A DNA stretch of 64,000 bases, taken from assembly GCF_015709455.1 (NCBI RefSeq), contig NZ_JADNQW010000005.1, positions 2,658,501-2,722,500 on the forward strand. The letters run 5' to 3'. The notes beneath the pieces are model-generated. The model was given only the letters and a program-made list of their open reading frames with translations. It was not told where the DNA came from and made no database searches. Shown one piece after another: positions 18,510 to 27,848 of this stretch; position 1 is the first letter of the stretch, and each line of letters opens with the position of its first letter. The translations under genes and the position numbers were made by a program. The stretch is from Methylosinus sp. H3A. Lineage in GTDB: Bacteria > Pseudomonadota > Alphaproteobacteria > Rhizobiales > Beijerinckiaceae.

Positions 18510-18526
18510 AGTCCTTCACGTCGAAG

Positions 18527-18622
18527 GCCTCCCCCGCTTCGCGGGAGAGGGAAGCGGCAAACGCTACACGAGATCTCCATGAAGCGCGCAATCTGCCCCC
18601 TCTCCCGCGTAGCGGGGGAGGG
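18527..18622. repeat. Pair of inverted GC-rich palindromes (REP-like), probable bidirectional terminator
   Basis: Two imperfect hairpins, CCTCCCCCGC-TTC-GCGGGAGAGG (18527-18550) and CCCCTCTCCCGC-GTA-GCGGGGGAGGG (about 18597-18622), are the same palindrome repeated in close spacing. They sit between the convergent tldD and TonB receptor genes. This is the style of dispersed palindromes found in many Hyphomicrobiales. They can end transcription from both sides. Confidence 0.65.
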
Positions 18623-18691
18623 TCGGGAAGGGGCTCGAGCGCCCTTCACTTTGGTTCGACGCAGATTGCTGATCGCGAGCGAGGCGATCTC

Positions 18692-21373
18692 TCAGAATTT
18701 GAACTTCACGCCCCCTGTGAAGGCGCGGGGCGAGCCGGCGACGACCCCCGCGCCGGTGGAGTTGGCGAGCAGCGGGCCGGGCGTCTGCACGCCATTGGTC
18801 AGCGTGTTGGTGGTCGCCGTCGCGCCGGCGATATAGGTGCGGTCGAACAGATTGTCGATGTTGAAGTAGAGCTCGACATTCTTGATGTAGAAGTTCTGAA
18901 TGTCGCGGCTGTAATGAAGGTTCAGATTGACGATCCCATAGGAGGGCGCATAGAGCAGATTGCCGACGTCGAGCGCGTATCCGCTCTTGTAGACATATTC
19001 GAGATAGGCGCCGAGGCCTTTGAAGGCGCCGTCCGGCTGATCATAGCCGATGCGCGTCGTCAGCAGATGCGGAGGCACGTTGGGAATTTTGTGTCCCTGG
19101 CGATCGAAATACTGGCCGGAAATCTGCTCCACATAATTGGTGGAGAACTGGTCGTTGTGGGAATAGGCTGCGAGGAAGCGCCAACCGTCGAAGGGCCGCC
19201 AATCCATTTCGGCCTCGACGCCGCGATGGATCGCGCTCGGTATGTTGACGTTATAGACCATCAGAAGCGGGAAGGGGCTGGTGAGCTGCAACAGCTCGTT
19301 GCGGAACCATTCGTTATAGCCTGTTACGCTGAATCGCAGCCGCTCGTTCGGCGTCCAATCGACGCCGGCGTCGACGCCCATATTGGTCTGCGCTTTCAGC
19401 ATCGTATTGTTTCCGGCGCCGGTCGCCGTCGCGGTCAGATTGCGGAAATTGGGCGTGCCATAGCCGGTGGCGTAACGCGCGCGGAACTGCCATTCCGGGC
19501 TGTAGCGATAGGTGAGCGCGGCTTCCGGAGCGGTGTTCCAATAATCATTGTCGGCGGCGACATCGAGCGCGCGTAGCGCCGTTCCGTCATTGGCGAGATT
19601 GTAGACGGTGTTGACGCCCCAGGCCCGGTTCCAATTGGAGCTGAAGCCGATCGCCGCCGTGAGATCGGGCGTGAGCGCGATCTCCTCGCGCGCCCTGAGA
19701 CCGATATTGGAATGATAGGAGCCGATCTTGCCCGTCGGCGCGCCGCGCATGCCGTAATTCCAAATGTTCGGAACCTGGGCGAATGAGGAATAGGTGGATT
19801 TGAGATTGTCGTAGAAGAAGCCGAGGTAATGCGTCGCCGGCAGGCCGAACAGCGAGCCGTGATTGGTCACATCGGTCGAGACGGCGAAGCCGACAGCAGG
19901 CCCCGTCGCCGCCACCGGACCGCCCGGGCCGCCGACGAATTTCGGCGGAATGAGCGTTCCGCTCGCGGTCTCCATCAGATCATAGCTGACCTGCGTGCGC
20001 CATGTGGTGTTCTGGTCGATATCGTGCTCCCAGCGCAGGCCGGCGATGTCACGATAAATGTGCATATGCGTGCCGAACTGATCGACGCTGCCGCGCGTCG
20101 TCGCGCCGCTTATTCCATTGGCGTATTGGGTGAGATTGTTGCAGAGCGCCGAATTGGCCGTGACCGCGATCCGACACCCGTAATTCCGCGAGAACGGATT
20201 CAGATAATAGGAGGTGAGGGAGAGGCGGTTGGAGGTCTGCGAGAATGTCTGACTGAAGGCGAATTTGAGCGTGAAGCGGTCGGTCGGCGTCGGCGACCAT
20301 GTGCCGAGGAAATTGGCGTTCTGGAAGGCGTGGGCGTTGTGGGTGAGATAGCTGTCGCCGCGCCAATCGGAGGCGAAGAGCGAGAGATCGAGCTCGCCGA
20401 AGCTCTTGTCGACGAGCTTCTTGCCGGCGCGCATGTAATTATTGATGTAGCCGTAGCTGCCGAATTCCGATCCCGTCTCGAATCCGTCGATCTCGGCGCC
20501 TTTGAAGGAGCGGAAATTGATCGCGCCGCCATAGGCGTGATTGCCGAACATCGCCGAGGACGGGCCGCGATAGACGTCGAGGGCGCCGAAGGAATGCGGG
20601 TCGAGGATTTCCGAGCGGCCTTCGCCGTCCGACGTCACGATGGGGAAACCGTCCGAGAACATCATGATGTTGCGCACGCCGGGCGCGCTCACGCGATTGC
20701 CGGAGCCGCGGATCGAGATGACGAAGTCGCGCGCGTTCTGCCCCTGGCTGAAAGTGACGCCGGGGCTGTAGCGAAGCGCGTTCTGCACCGTCGACATCGG
20801 CGTCGCCTTCTGGAATTTGTGATCGACCGTCGTCACCGTCTGTCCGGGCGGATCGCGATAGATCGGCTCTTTGGCGCGCTCGGCGTCGAAACCCGGCGCG
20901 TTCGAGGCGCCAGAGCCTCTTTTCTGCTCGGCGCCGATGTCGATCGGCGGCAGCTCCGCGCCGTTGGCGTCGGTCATGGTTCCGCGCGCGGCCTGGGCGA
21001 GAATGATGGAGACGGAGCGGCCGTTTTCCGAGAGGCGATACGAGAGGTCCGTGCCGGAGAGCAGGCGATCGAGGCCTTCGCGGATCGAATAGCTGCCCAG
21101 GACGCCGGAGGTGCGGACCCGCTCGGTGAGGCGCACGTCGAAGACGATATGCAATCCGCTGCGGTCGGCGAAGGCGTTGAGCGCCGTCTCCATCGCGCCT
21201 GCCGGAATGCGATAGTCACGCAGCTGGCCGCCGCGCTCTTGCGGCGAAATCGACGCCTGCGCGCTCGTGACCGGGGCCTCCACGCCGAGCGTCATCGCGC
21301 TCAGCGCCAAGGCGATCGCCGTCGAACTCATGTTCACGCCCTTGCTCGCACGCTTTTTTCTCGCCATGGCCAT
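18692..21373 (-). CDS. TonB-dependent receptor with N-terminal STN signalling domain
   Basis: 893 residues from the ATG at 21373 (a TTG lies upstream in frame at 21391). After a signal peptide ending TSAQA comes the STN domain (YRIPAGAMETALNAFADRSGLHIVFDVRLT, then LDRLLSGTDLSYRL), which contacts FecR. The plug domain follows (VQNALRYSPGVTFSQG, DFVISIRGSG, then EILDPHSFGALDVYRGP), then a long barrel ending in VKFKF. Receptors of this class import metal chelates or haem and report ligand occupancy to an anti-sigma factor. FecR and FecI homologues lie directly upstream on the same strand, and a DUF2946 protein lies before them, a family often found beside copper-related TonB receptors. Confidence 0.93.
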   Translation of the reverse strand: MAMARKKRASKGVNMSSTAIALALSAMTLGVEAPVTSAQASISPQERGGQLRDYRIPAGAMETALNAFADRSGLHIVFDVRLTERVRTSGVLGSYSIREGLDRLLSGTDLSYRLSENGRSVSIILAQAARGTMTDANGAELPPIDIGAEQKRGSGASNAPGFDAERAKEPIYRDPPGQTVTTVDHKFQKATPMSTVQNALRYSPGVTFSQGQNARDFVISIRGSGNRVSAPGVRNIMMFSDGFPIVTSDGEGRSEILDPHSFGALDVYRGPSSAMFGNHAYGGAINFRSFKGAEIDGFETGSEFGSYGYINNYMRAGKKLVDKSFGELDLSLFASDWRGDSYLTHNAHAFQNANFLGTWSPTPTDRFTLKFAFSQTFSQTSNRLSLTSYYLNPFSRNYGCRIAVTANSALCNNLTQYANGISGATTRGSVDQFGTHMHIYRDIAGLRWEHDIDQNTTWRTQVSYDLMETASGTLIPPKFVGGPGGPVAATGPAVGFAVSTDVTNHGSLFGLPATHYLGFFYDNLKSTYSSFAQVPNIWNYGMRGAPTGKIGSYHSNIGLRAREEIALTPDLTAAIGFSSNWNRAWGVNTVYNLANDGTALRALDVAADNDYWNTAPEAALTYRYSPEWQFRARYATGYGTPNFRNLTATATGAGNNTMLKAQTNMGVDAGVDWTPNERLRFSVTGYNEWFRNELLQLTSPFPLLMVYNVNIPSAIHRGVEAEMDWRPFDGWRFLAAYSHNDQFSTNYVEQISGQYFDRQGHKIPNVPPHLLTTRIGYDQPDGAFKGLGAYLEYVYKSGYALDVGNLLYAPSYGIVNLNLHYSRDIQNFYIKNVELYFNIDNLFDRTYIAGATATTNTLTNGVQTPGPLLANSTGAGVVAGSPRAFTGGVKFKF

Positions 21374-21494
21374 TTCGTCCCGCCGTCGCAACGCCCGTCA
21401 TAGAGTCTGGGCTCTCGGGAACAGGACGCGGCAGGCGAAAAAACCGGAACCTCCATCATGCAAAAAAAATCGAATGCTCGAGAAATGTTCGAAT

Positions 21495-22439
21495 TCAATA
21501 CAGAAGGATCATGTAGCGGGTGAGGTGGATCGCGCGCAGTCCGAGCGAGGCTTCTATCTCCGCCAATGATTGCAACGCGTCCTCCTCGGCGCCGAAGACG
21601 CCGGAGATGCGCTGCGCGCAGATCGTGGCGTCGATGCAATAGACATAGCCGCGATGATAGCGGCCGATGGCGGCGAGCACATCGCCGAGCGGTTGCTTGT
21701 TGACGATGAGCTTGCCGCGTCGCCACGCCGTCGCCGCATCGACGTCGACCGCCTCCGGCGCACGCGCCGTCGCATCGCGCTCGAAGCCCGTCTGCTGGCC
21801 TTGTTCGACGAGCACCGTCTTGCCGCCGCTGGAGACGCCGACGCGATGCTTGGTCACCGTCACGCGCGCGCCGGATTTTTCCAGAGCCACGTCGAAGGCG
21901 GTGCCGAGCGCGGTCACGCGGCCTTCCCCCGCCTCGACGACAAAGGGGCGCGTGGCGTCCGGCGCCACGTCGAACCAAGCTTCGCCGGAGAGCAGAGTGA
22001 GCCGCCGCTCGCCCGCCGAATAGCGCAGGGCGATGGCCGAGCGCGAGTCGAGCAGAACATGCGAGCCGTCGTCCAGCGTCACCAGCCGCTTCTCGCCGAC
22101 GCCGGTGAAGTGGTCGGATTGCAGGCGGATGGCGATTTCATCATAGGTGGCGAAGGCGGCGACGGCCGTCGCCGCGGCGAAGGCGAGCGCGGCGGCCCGC
22201 ATCCGGCCCGTGGCGCGCGGCGCCGGCCGCGTTTTGCGGGCCGGGCTCATGCCGGCGAGATGCCCGTATATATGTAGCACCTCGTCGAAGGCGGCGGCAT
22301 GCGCGGGCTCTGCGCGCCAGCTCTCGAAGGCCGCGGCGTCGTCCGGCGGCAGGACTCCTTCACGCAGGCGCACGAACCATTCTATGGCGGCGTCCCCGGC
22401 TTCGTCCGGCGCGGGTTCCTTCGCCTGTTTCCCGGTCAT
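21495..22439 (-). CDS. FecR-family anti-sigma factor
   Basis: 314 residues from the ATG at 22439. The cytoplasmic N-terminal domain (DUF4880-like; AIEWFVRLREGVLPPDDAAAFESWRAEPAHAAAFDEV) is followed by one membrane helix near residues 78-96 and the periplasmic FecR domain (GEKRLVTLDDGSHVLLDSRSAIALRYSAGERRLTLLSGEAWFDVA, then PFVVEAGEGRVTALGTAFDV). The C-terminal part contains a secretin/TonB short-N-like segment (LIVNKQPLGDVLAAIGRY), which contacts the STN domain of the receptor. Gene order is FecI, FecR, receptor. The adjacent sigma factor is its target. Confidence 0.92.
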   Translation of the reverse strand: MTGKQAKEPAPDEAGDAAIEWFVRLREGVLPPDDAAAFESWRAEPAHAAAFDEVLHIYGHLAGMSPARKTRPAPRATGRMRAAALAFAAATAVAAFATYDEIAIRLQSDHFTGVGEKRLVTLDDGSHVLLDSRSAIALRYSAGERRLTLLSGEAWFDVAPDATRPFVVEAGEGRVTALGTAFDVALEKSGARVTVTKHRVGVSSGGKTVLVEQGQQTGFERDATARAPEAVDVDAATAWRRGKLIVNKQPLGDVLAAIGRYHRGYVYCIDATICAQRISGVFGAEEDALQSLAEIEASLGLRAIHLTRYMILLY

Positions 22440-22527
22440 GTCTCCATCCGTGCTCTCGGCGCCGCGCGGGCCGACAGTATAGATGACGCGGCTTCTGGGC
22501 GAGACGGAACCTCGAAACGGGAAAAAA

Positions 22528-23028
22528 TCACTCGGCGTCGCTTCGCAGCGCGGCGCGGCAGGCGCGGAGCGCGAGGCCGACATGCTTGCGCGCCATGCGA
22601 TCGGAAATCTCCATTCTCCGCGCCACCTCGGTGAGCGGGACATCCTGATAGATATGGAGATCGAAGGCTTCGCGGCAGCGCGGCGGTAGAGTCTCCATGG
22701 CCGCCTTCAACAGCGCCGAGCGCCTCTCATAGTCGAGCCGCTCCTCGATCGGCGTCTCCGGCGAGGGCGGATCGATCACATAATCGCCGAATTGGAGATG
22801 GCTCTCCTCGGTCTTGCGGCGGCGCGCGAAATCGCGGGCGAGATTGACGGCGATCTGCTTCAGAAAGGCCGGCGGATCGGCGATGGTCTCGGGCCGGTCG
22901 TGGCGGATCATGCGCAGGAAGGTCTCCTGCAGCAGATCCGGCGCGTCGACGGCGCCGACCTTGCGCACCAGAAAGCCGAAGAGATCGCGTTTATGGGCGA
23001 GAAACAGCTCGCGAAACCGCCAAGTCAC
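22528..23028 (-). CDS. FecI-type ECF sigma factor
   Basis: About 166 residues from a GTG at 23028 (MTWRFRELFLAHKRDLFGFLVRKVG). The frame is open upstream to 23346, but that part has no sigma-factor similarity and overlaps the DUF2946 gene, so it was left out; the exact start is uncertain. Region 2 is present (AVDAPDLLQETFLRMIRHD) and region 4 forms an HTH (LPPRCREAFDLHIYQDVPLTEVARRMEISDRMARKHV). FecI-type factors direct transcription of the receptor operon when the receptor is occupied. Confidence 0.85.
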   Translation of the reverse strand: MTWRFRELFLAHKRDLFGFLVRKVGAVDAPDLLQETFLRMIRHDRPETIADPPAFLKQIAVNLARDFARRRKTEESHLQFGDYVIDPPSPETPIEERLDYERRSALLKAAMETLPPRCREAFDLHIYQDVPLTEVARRMEISDRMARKHVGLALRACRAALRSDAE

Positions 23029-23171
23029 GAATTCCGGCTTGGCGTTCGCCGGCCGATCGCCGCGCGAAGAGATCGATCGAGACAAAGGAGACGCCCTGGC
23101 TGGCGCGGAGCGCGATTGGTCCGAAAAGTCGAGACTTGCCGCTCGCCGGAGGGCGGCGGCATTCGATTTTT

Positions 23172-23555
23172 CTAAGCCGATGGCGGCGCGCGCGAGGACC
23201 AGGAGCTCGCCCAGCCGAGCGGCGGCGCGCGCGGCGACAGCGCCCGCGCTCCTATGCTGGCGACGCCGTCGGGGCGAACCAGCATGGGCGCGGCGGCGGG
23301 CGCGACGGCCGGCGGCTCCGCGTCGCGATCCGAGCACAAGACGCAATGATGCTCGCCGATGTGATGGGCGATGGGCCGGTCGCCGCTGTCGCGGGCGGCG
23401 GCGCAGAGCGCGCTCGCCGAAAGGCCCGGCCCGGAGGCCGCATGGGCGCGCGCCGCGGAGCCGAGCAGGGCGACGGCTTGCAACAGGGCGAGAAACACCG
23501 TAGCGCAGGCGAGAAGCCGGCGCGCCGGGCGGCGTATGGAGGAGACTGTCCTCAT
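23172..23555 (-). CDS. DUF2946-like exported protein, copper-associated
   Basis: 127 residues. An N-terminal hydrophobic segment (ACATVFLALLQAVALLGS) acts as signal peptide or anchor. A His/Cys cluster, HHIGEHHCVLCSD, contains CxxC and three histidines, a likely metal site. This layout is that of DUF2946, small proteins found beside copper-related TonB receptors and copper chaperones. It is on the same strand as fecI and lies upstream of it, so it may be the first gene of the unit, but its distance and unclear sigma start leave that open. Confidence 0.68.
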   Translation of the reverse strand: MRTVSSIRRPARRLLACATVFLALLQAVALLGSAARAHAASGPGLSASALCAAARDSGDRPIAHHIGEHHCVLCSDRDAEPPAVAPAAAPMLVRPDGVASIGARALSPRAPPLGWASSWSSRAPPSA

Positions 23556-23745
23556 CGGCCGCGAAAATAGGTCCGCGGGAATTGGCTGGTCAATGAGCGA
23601 GCGCCGGCGCGGCCCACTATCCGAGCCGCTGTTGCGCGGCGGACACAGTCCCGGCCGCGCCGGACGGCTTTCGACCGGCGGATATACATCTTATCATGCG
23701 ACAGCCGGCCGCCGCCGGGACCAGTCGAACGGAGAGAGGCCGGCC

Positions 23746-25077
23746 ATGTTCCTGACGCGAGACGACGCTCTTGCCCTCGTCCAGCGCCTGCTCGCGTCGT
23801 CGACGGCGAATTCCTGCGTCATTCGGGTCGATGGCGAGGAGGCGCAGAGCCTGCGTTTCGCCGGCGGCGGCGTGACCACCAATGTCGCGACGGCGCGGGT
23901 GACGACGCGCGTCGAGTCGCATGTCGGCGGGCGCGTCGGCGCGGTCTCGGCAGGCGGCCTCGAGCCGGAGGATATCGCCCGCGCCGTGGCGCGCTCGGAG
24001 GAGATCGCGCGCCTGCTGCCGGAGGATCCGGAATTTCTGGCGCCGCTCGGGGCGCAGAGCTATCCCCACTCCGCGCGCTATGACGAGGAGACGGCGGCGC
24101 TCGATCTCGGCTTTCTCGCGCAGGCGACGGCGCGCGTCGTCGCCGAGGGAGCCGCGCGCTCGGTGAACATGTTCGGCTGCGCCGCCGCCGGACGGCGTTT
24201 CACGGCGCTGGCGTCGAGCGGCGGCCTGTTCGCCTATGACCGCGAGAGCTTCGTCGATCTCTCGACGACGGCGCGCCATCGCAACGACGGCTGGTCCGGC
24301 TGGGCGGGCGCGCGCCATTCGGCGGTCGCGCGTCTCGATCCCGCCGCCATCGGCCGCCGCGCCGCGCTGAAGGCCGCGCGCGACGAGGAGCCGCTCGATC
24401 TCGAGCCCGGACGTTATACCGTCATTCTCGAGCCGACAGCGGTGGGCGAACTCGCCCAATGGCTGATGTGGATGCTGCGCGCGCGTCCGGCCGACGAGGG
24501 CCGCAGCTTCTTCTCCCGGGCCGGCGGAGGGACGCGGCTCGGCGAGACTTTATTCAGTCCCGAATTCTCCATCGGCTCCGATCCGCGCGACGAGAACGCG
24601 CCCGAGGCGCCCTTCGGCGACGAGGGGCTCGCGCAGGAGGCGCGGCTCTGGGTGGAGAGGGGCGTGCTGCGGAGCCTCGCCCGCCCCCGCTTCTGGGCGC
24701 AGAAGACGGGCGCGGAGGCGATCCCACCGGCGGCGAATTTCACCGTGGCGGGCGGGCCGACCAGTCTCGAGGAGATGATCCGCGGCGTGCGGCGCGGCAT
24801 ATTGGTGACGCGCTTCTGGTACACCAATCTCGTCGAGCCGCGCAGCCTGCTGCTCACCGGACTGACGCGCGACGGCAATTTCCTCATCGAGAACGGCGAG
24901 ATCGTCGCGCCCGTGCGCAATATGCGCTTCAATGAAAATCTCGACGGCGTCTTCTCGCGCATAGCGGCGATCGGCGCGAGCGAGTGCGTGAAGACCGAGA
25001 TGGGAGGCGCGGCGATCTCAGCGCCGCCCATGCGGATCGAGGGCTTCGAGTTCTCGTCCAAGTCGAGCGGAATTTGA
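23746..25077 (+). CDS. pmbA: TldE/PmbA-family protease subunit
   Basis: 443 residues from the ATG at 23746, preceded by GGAGAGAGG; the frame is open upstream to 23371 but has no similarity there. No HExxxH is present, as expected for the non-zinc subunit. It contains RVESHVGGRVGAVSAGGLEPEDIARAVARSEEIARL, the family block TVILEPTAVGELAQWLMWMLRAR and the closing IRGVRRGILVTRFWYTNLVEPRS and GLTRDGNFLIENGEI. Together with TldD (16986) it should form the processing heterodimer. The two genes flank the receptor unit in the same orientation. Confidence 0.9.
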   Translation: MFLTRDDALALVQRLLASSTANSCVIRVDGEEAQSLRFAGGGVTTNVATARVTTRVESHVGGRVGAVSAGGLEPEDIARAVARSEEIARLLPEDPEFLAPLGAQSYPHSARYDEETAALDLGFLAQATARVVAEGAARSVNMFGCAAAGRRFTALASSGGLFAYDRESFVDLSTTARHRNDGWSGWAGARHSAVARLDPAAIGRRAALKAARDEEPLDLEPGRYTVILEPTAVGELAQWLMWMLRARPADEGRSFFSRAGGGTRLGETLFSPEFSIGSDPRDENAPEAPFGDEGLAQEARLWVERGVLRSLARPRFWAQKTGAEAIPPAANFTVAGGPTSLEEMIRGVRRGILVTRFWYTNLVEPRSLLLTGLTRDGNFLIENGEIVAPVRNMRFNENLDGVFSRIAAIGASECVKTEMGGAAISAPPMRIEGFEFSSKSSGI

Positions 25078-25104
25078 CGATTTCGCCCGGCGATCTCCGC
25101 CGCC

Positions 25105-27636
25105 TCATCCGGCGCGCGGCGCCTCGTCATAGGATTTCTCTTCCACGATCGCCGAGCCGCAGGCCAGATTGATGCGGCGTTTCAGCGCCGCGCGATGGTC
25201 GTTGCGCTGATAGACGCTGCGCGCGAGCGCGATGAACTCCTCGCCGAAATCGCTCCGCTTCTCGTAATTGCGAATGTGGTCCTCTATGTCCCACAAAGCG
25301 AGATTGGTGTCTTTGAGCTCCAGCGCCAGCGCATCGAGCGCGCCGCCTGCAAAGCCGCGATCGTCGCGCAGGCCCTGCAGCAATGCGAGCTCGCGCGCCA
25401 CATTGGCGCGTTTGGCGGCGTCGGCGATCTTCTCCGCCTTTATCTCGAGAATCGTGATGCGGTCGATGAGGTCGCCGACCGAGCCCGGAATGAGAATGGC
25501 GTCGGCCTGCTCGGGACGTCCATGCGGCGCCGCGAGCGCTTCGAGCTCTTGCGCCATGCGCGCGAAGACGTCGCTCCAATCGCCGCGCCTCGCCTGACGG
25601 AACAGCCGCGCGCTGCGATACCAGGGGCTGTCCTCGCGCTCCAATTGCCAGCGCCATTCGGGCGCATGTTTGATCGCGATCCACACCGGCTTGCCGAGCC
25701 CGCCGGCGAGATGGGCGATGGAGGTGTCGATCGTCACGACGAGATCGAGATTTTCGATGACCGCCGCCGTATCGAGGAAAGCGTCCGGCCCGGCGTCGAA
25801 ATCGTCGCCGAGCGCCTCGACGCGCATGGGCGCGTCGCGCAATTGATCGGCGCCGAAATTCTTCTGCAGGCTGAAGAGTCGCACGCCGGCGACGGCGCCG
25901 AGCGGCGCGAAGGCGAAGAGCGGCGCGGCGCGCGCATGATCGGAGCGCGAATGCGAGCTGCCGTGCCAGGCGATGCCGACCTTCAATCCTTCGCCGGAAA
26001 GACGTTCGCGCCAGAGCGCGACGCGCTCCGGCTCGGCGCGCAGATAAGGCTCGCCCGGAATCGTCGTCGCGCGCGTCCCGAAGGCGCGCGGCAGGCTGCA
26101 TAGCGTGACGCAATAATCATAGGCCGCGTCCTCTGCCGGCGCGGCGACGATCTCCACCGCTTCGCCGAGGCCGCGCATCACGCGCTGCAACGAGGGGCGG
26201 CAATGATAGGCGACCTTCGCGCCCGCCTGCGCCAGCATCGGCGCGTAGCGGATGAATTGCAGCGCGTCGCCGAGGCCGGCCTCGTCCAGAATGAGGATCG
26301 ACTTGCCGGCGACGGGCTCGCCGCGCCACTCCGGCCAGCGATAGGCGACTTCAGCCTTGGGGCGGTCGTCGAGCACCCAGCGATGCTCGAAGAGCTCGAG
26401 GCCTGCTTCGAACTCGCCGCGCAGCAGCAGCAGCGTGCCCTTGTTGGCTTTCGTCTCCGCATGGCGCGGATCGATGGCGAGCGCGCGGTCGAACTCGGCG
26501 CGCGCCTCGTCGAAACGGCCGAGCTCCTTCAGCACGATGCCGCGCCCGCAATGCACATCCGGTTCACTATCGGCGAGGCGCAGCGCCTCGTCGAAGGAGG
26601 CGAGCGCCGCGTCGAGATCGGAGCGGCGCATCTCCACCATGCCGCGGCAGCGCCACGCCAGCGCGAAAGTGGCGTCGGCCGCAATCGCCGCGAGCGCGGA
26701 TTCATGCGCCTCCTCGAGCCGGCCGAGCTCGAACAGAGTCATGCCGCGATTGGTCAGCAGCTTCGGATCGCCCGGCGCATGCGCGAGCGCCTCGTCGAAA
26801 ATGGTGAGCGCCGCGACATGTCGCTTGGTTTCGTGCAGCGCATTGGCTTTTGTCAACAGCGCGGGGACATGGCCGGGCGCGATGCTCAGCACGGTGTCGC
26901 AGAAGGAGACGGCCTCCTCGAAGAAGCGCAGCGCGACGAGCGCGGCGAGCGCGCCATCGGCCGCGTCGAGATAGGTGGGGTCGAGCGCGAAGGCGCGCGC
27001 GAAGCAATCGAGCGCCTCCTCATGGCGCGCGAGGCGCGCCAGCGAAACCGCCTTGTTGCGCAGCGGCGAGGGATCGGCAGGGAGCAGCGCGATGGCGTGG
27101 TCGTAGTTTTCTATCGCGCCCGCATCGTCTCCCATCGCGTGCAGTGAGAGGCCGCGATTGGCGAAGCCCTGCGCATGGTTCGGCGCCTGCGCCAGCAATC
27201 GTCCATAGGCGTCGACGGCCTCGGCGCAGCGCCCGGCCATTTGCAGCGCGGCGCCGTAATTCAGCCATCCCTCGACATTGGCGGGATCGAGCCGCAGCGA
27301 TCTCTCGTGATCGCCGATCGCCGCCTCGACGCGTCCAGATTTCTGCAACGCCACAGCGCGGCCGTAGAGCGCCTGCGCATGGTTCGGATCGATCGTGATC
27401 GCTTTGCCGAAATGATCGATCGCCGCAGCGTCCTGCCCGAGCGAGACGCGAATGAGGCCGGCGAGATAGCTCGCGAAAGCGTGGCGATCGACGAGATTGC
27501 GGGATGCGTCGATTTTACGCAGCGCGGTCGCAAGATCGTCCGCTTGCAGGCTCGCCATCAGCTCGGCGAGGAATTCGCTCGCATCGGTCGGCCGCGGCGC
27601 GGCGGCCATAAGTCGTTTCTGCTGTTTCGATTTCAA
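25105..27636 (-). CDS. TPR-glycosyltransferase-DUF6165 fusion protein
   Basis: 843 residues. The TTG at 27636 is preceded by GAGG at good spacing; an ATG at 27609 is possible. Residues 10-400 are about eleven tetratricopeptide repeats (AIDHFGKAITIDPNHAQALYGRAVALQKSGR type). Residues 410-690 resemble the GT9/heptosyltransferase-like domain of bacterial TPR glycosyltransferases, with KSILILDEAGLGDALQFIRYAPML, LKVGIAWHGSSHSRSDHARAAP and DLVVTIDTSIAHLAGGLGKPVWI. The last 130 residues are the DUF6165 domain (IPGSVGDLIDRITILEIKAEKI, then ALELKDTNLALWDIEDHIRNYEK). Likely role: modification of a surface or protein-linked glycan; the substrate is unknown. Confidence 0.85.
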   Translation of the reverse strand: MKSKQQKRLMAAAPRPTDASEFLAELMASLQADDLATALRKIDASRNLVDRHAFASYLAGLIRVSLGQDAAAIDHFGKAITIDPNHAQALYGRAVALQKSGRVEAAIGDHERSLRLDPANVEGWLNYGAALQMAGRCAEAVDAYGRLLAQAPNHAQGFANRGLSLHAMGDDAGAIENYDHAIALLPADPSPLRNKAVSLARLARHEEALDCFARAFALDPTYLDAADGALAALVALRFFEEAVSFCDTVLSIAPGHVPALLTKANALHETKRHVAALTIFDEALAHAPGDPKLLTNRGMTLFELGRLEEAHESALAAIAADATFALAWRCRGMVEMRRSDLDAALASFDEALRLADSEPDVHCGRGIVLKELGRFDEARAEFDRALAIDPRHAETKANKGTLLLLRGEFEAGLELFEHRWVLDDRPKAEVAYRWPEWRGEPVAGKSILILDEAGLGDALQFIRYAPMLAQAGAKVAYHCRPSLQRVMRGLGEAVEIVAAPAEDAAYDYCVTLCSLPRAFGTRATTIPGEPYLRAEPERVALWRERLSGEGLKVGIAWHGSSHSRSDHARAAPLFAFAPLGAVAGVRLFSLQKNFGADQLRDAPMRVEALGDDFDAGPDAFLDTAAVIENLDLVVTIDTSIAHLAGGLGKPVWIAIKHAPEWRWQLEREDSPWYRSARLFRQARRGDWSDVFARMAQELEALAAPHGRPEQADAILIPGSVGDLIDRITILEIKAEKIADAAKRANVARELALLQGLRDDRGFAGGALDALALELKDTNLALWDIEDHIRNYEKRSDFGEEFIALARSVYQRNDHRAALKRRINLACGSAIVEEKSYDEAPRAG

Positions 27637-27848
27637 CGCATAGGCCTCGACGCAGAGGGACGAAGCTTTCGACTAACGAGGCGAGCTTGTCTCGGACTGA
27701 CGTTACATTGTTTCGGCGCCTGCGCGCCTGTGCGACGCAATGACGATTTATGACGTGTTAGTAATGCCGAAACTTCCCAAATCGCTTAATCCGTTAGAGG
27801 CGGGAATGCGCGAATCGATTCGCCTATGTTGGGAGAGAGGCGCGCCCG

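Noticed and set aside
18510..23745. Possible methanobactin operon around the FecI-FecR-TonB unit
   Set aside because: No short precursor with the paired Cys core was found in the intergenic gaps, and no MbnB or MbnC-like gene is present.
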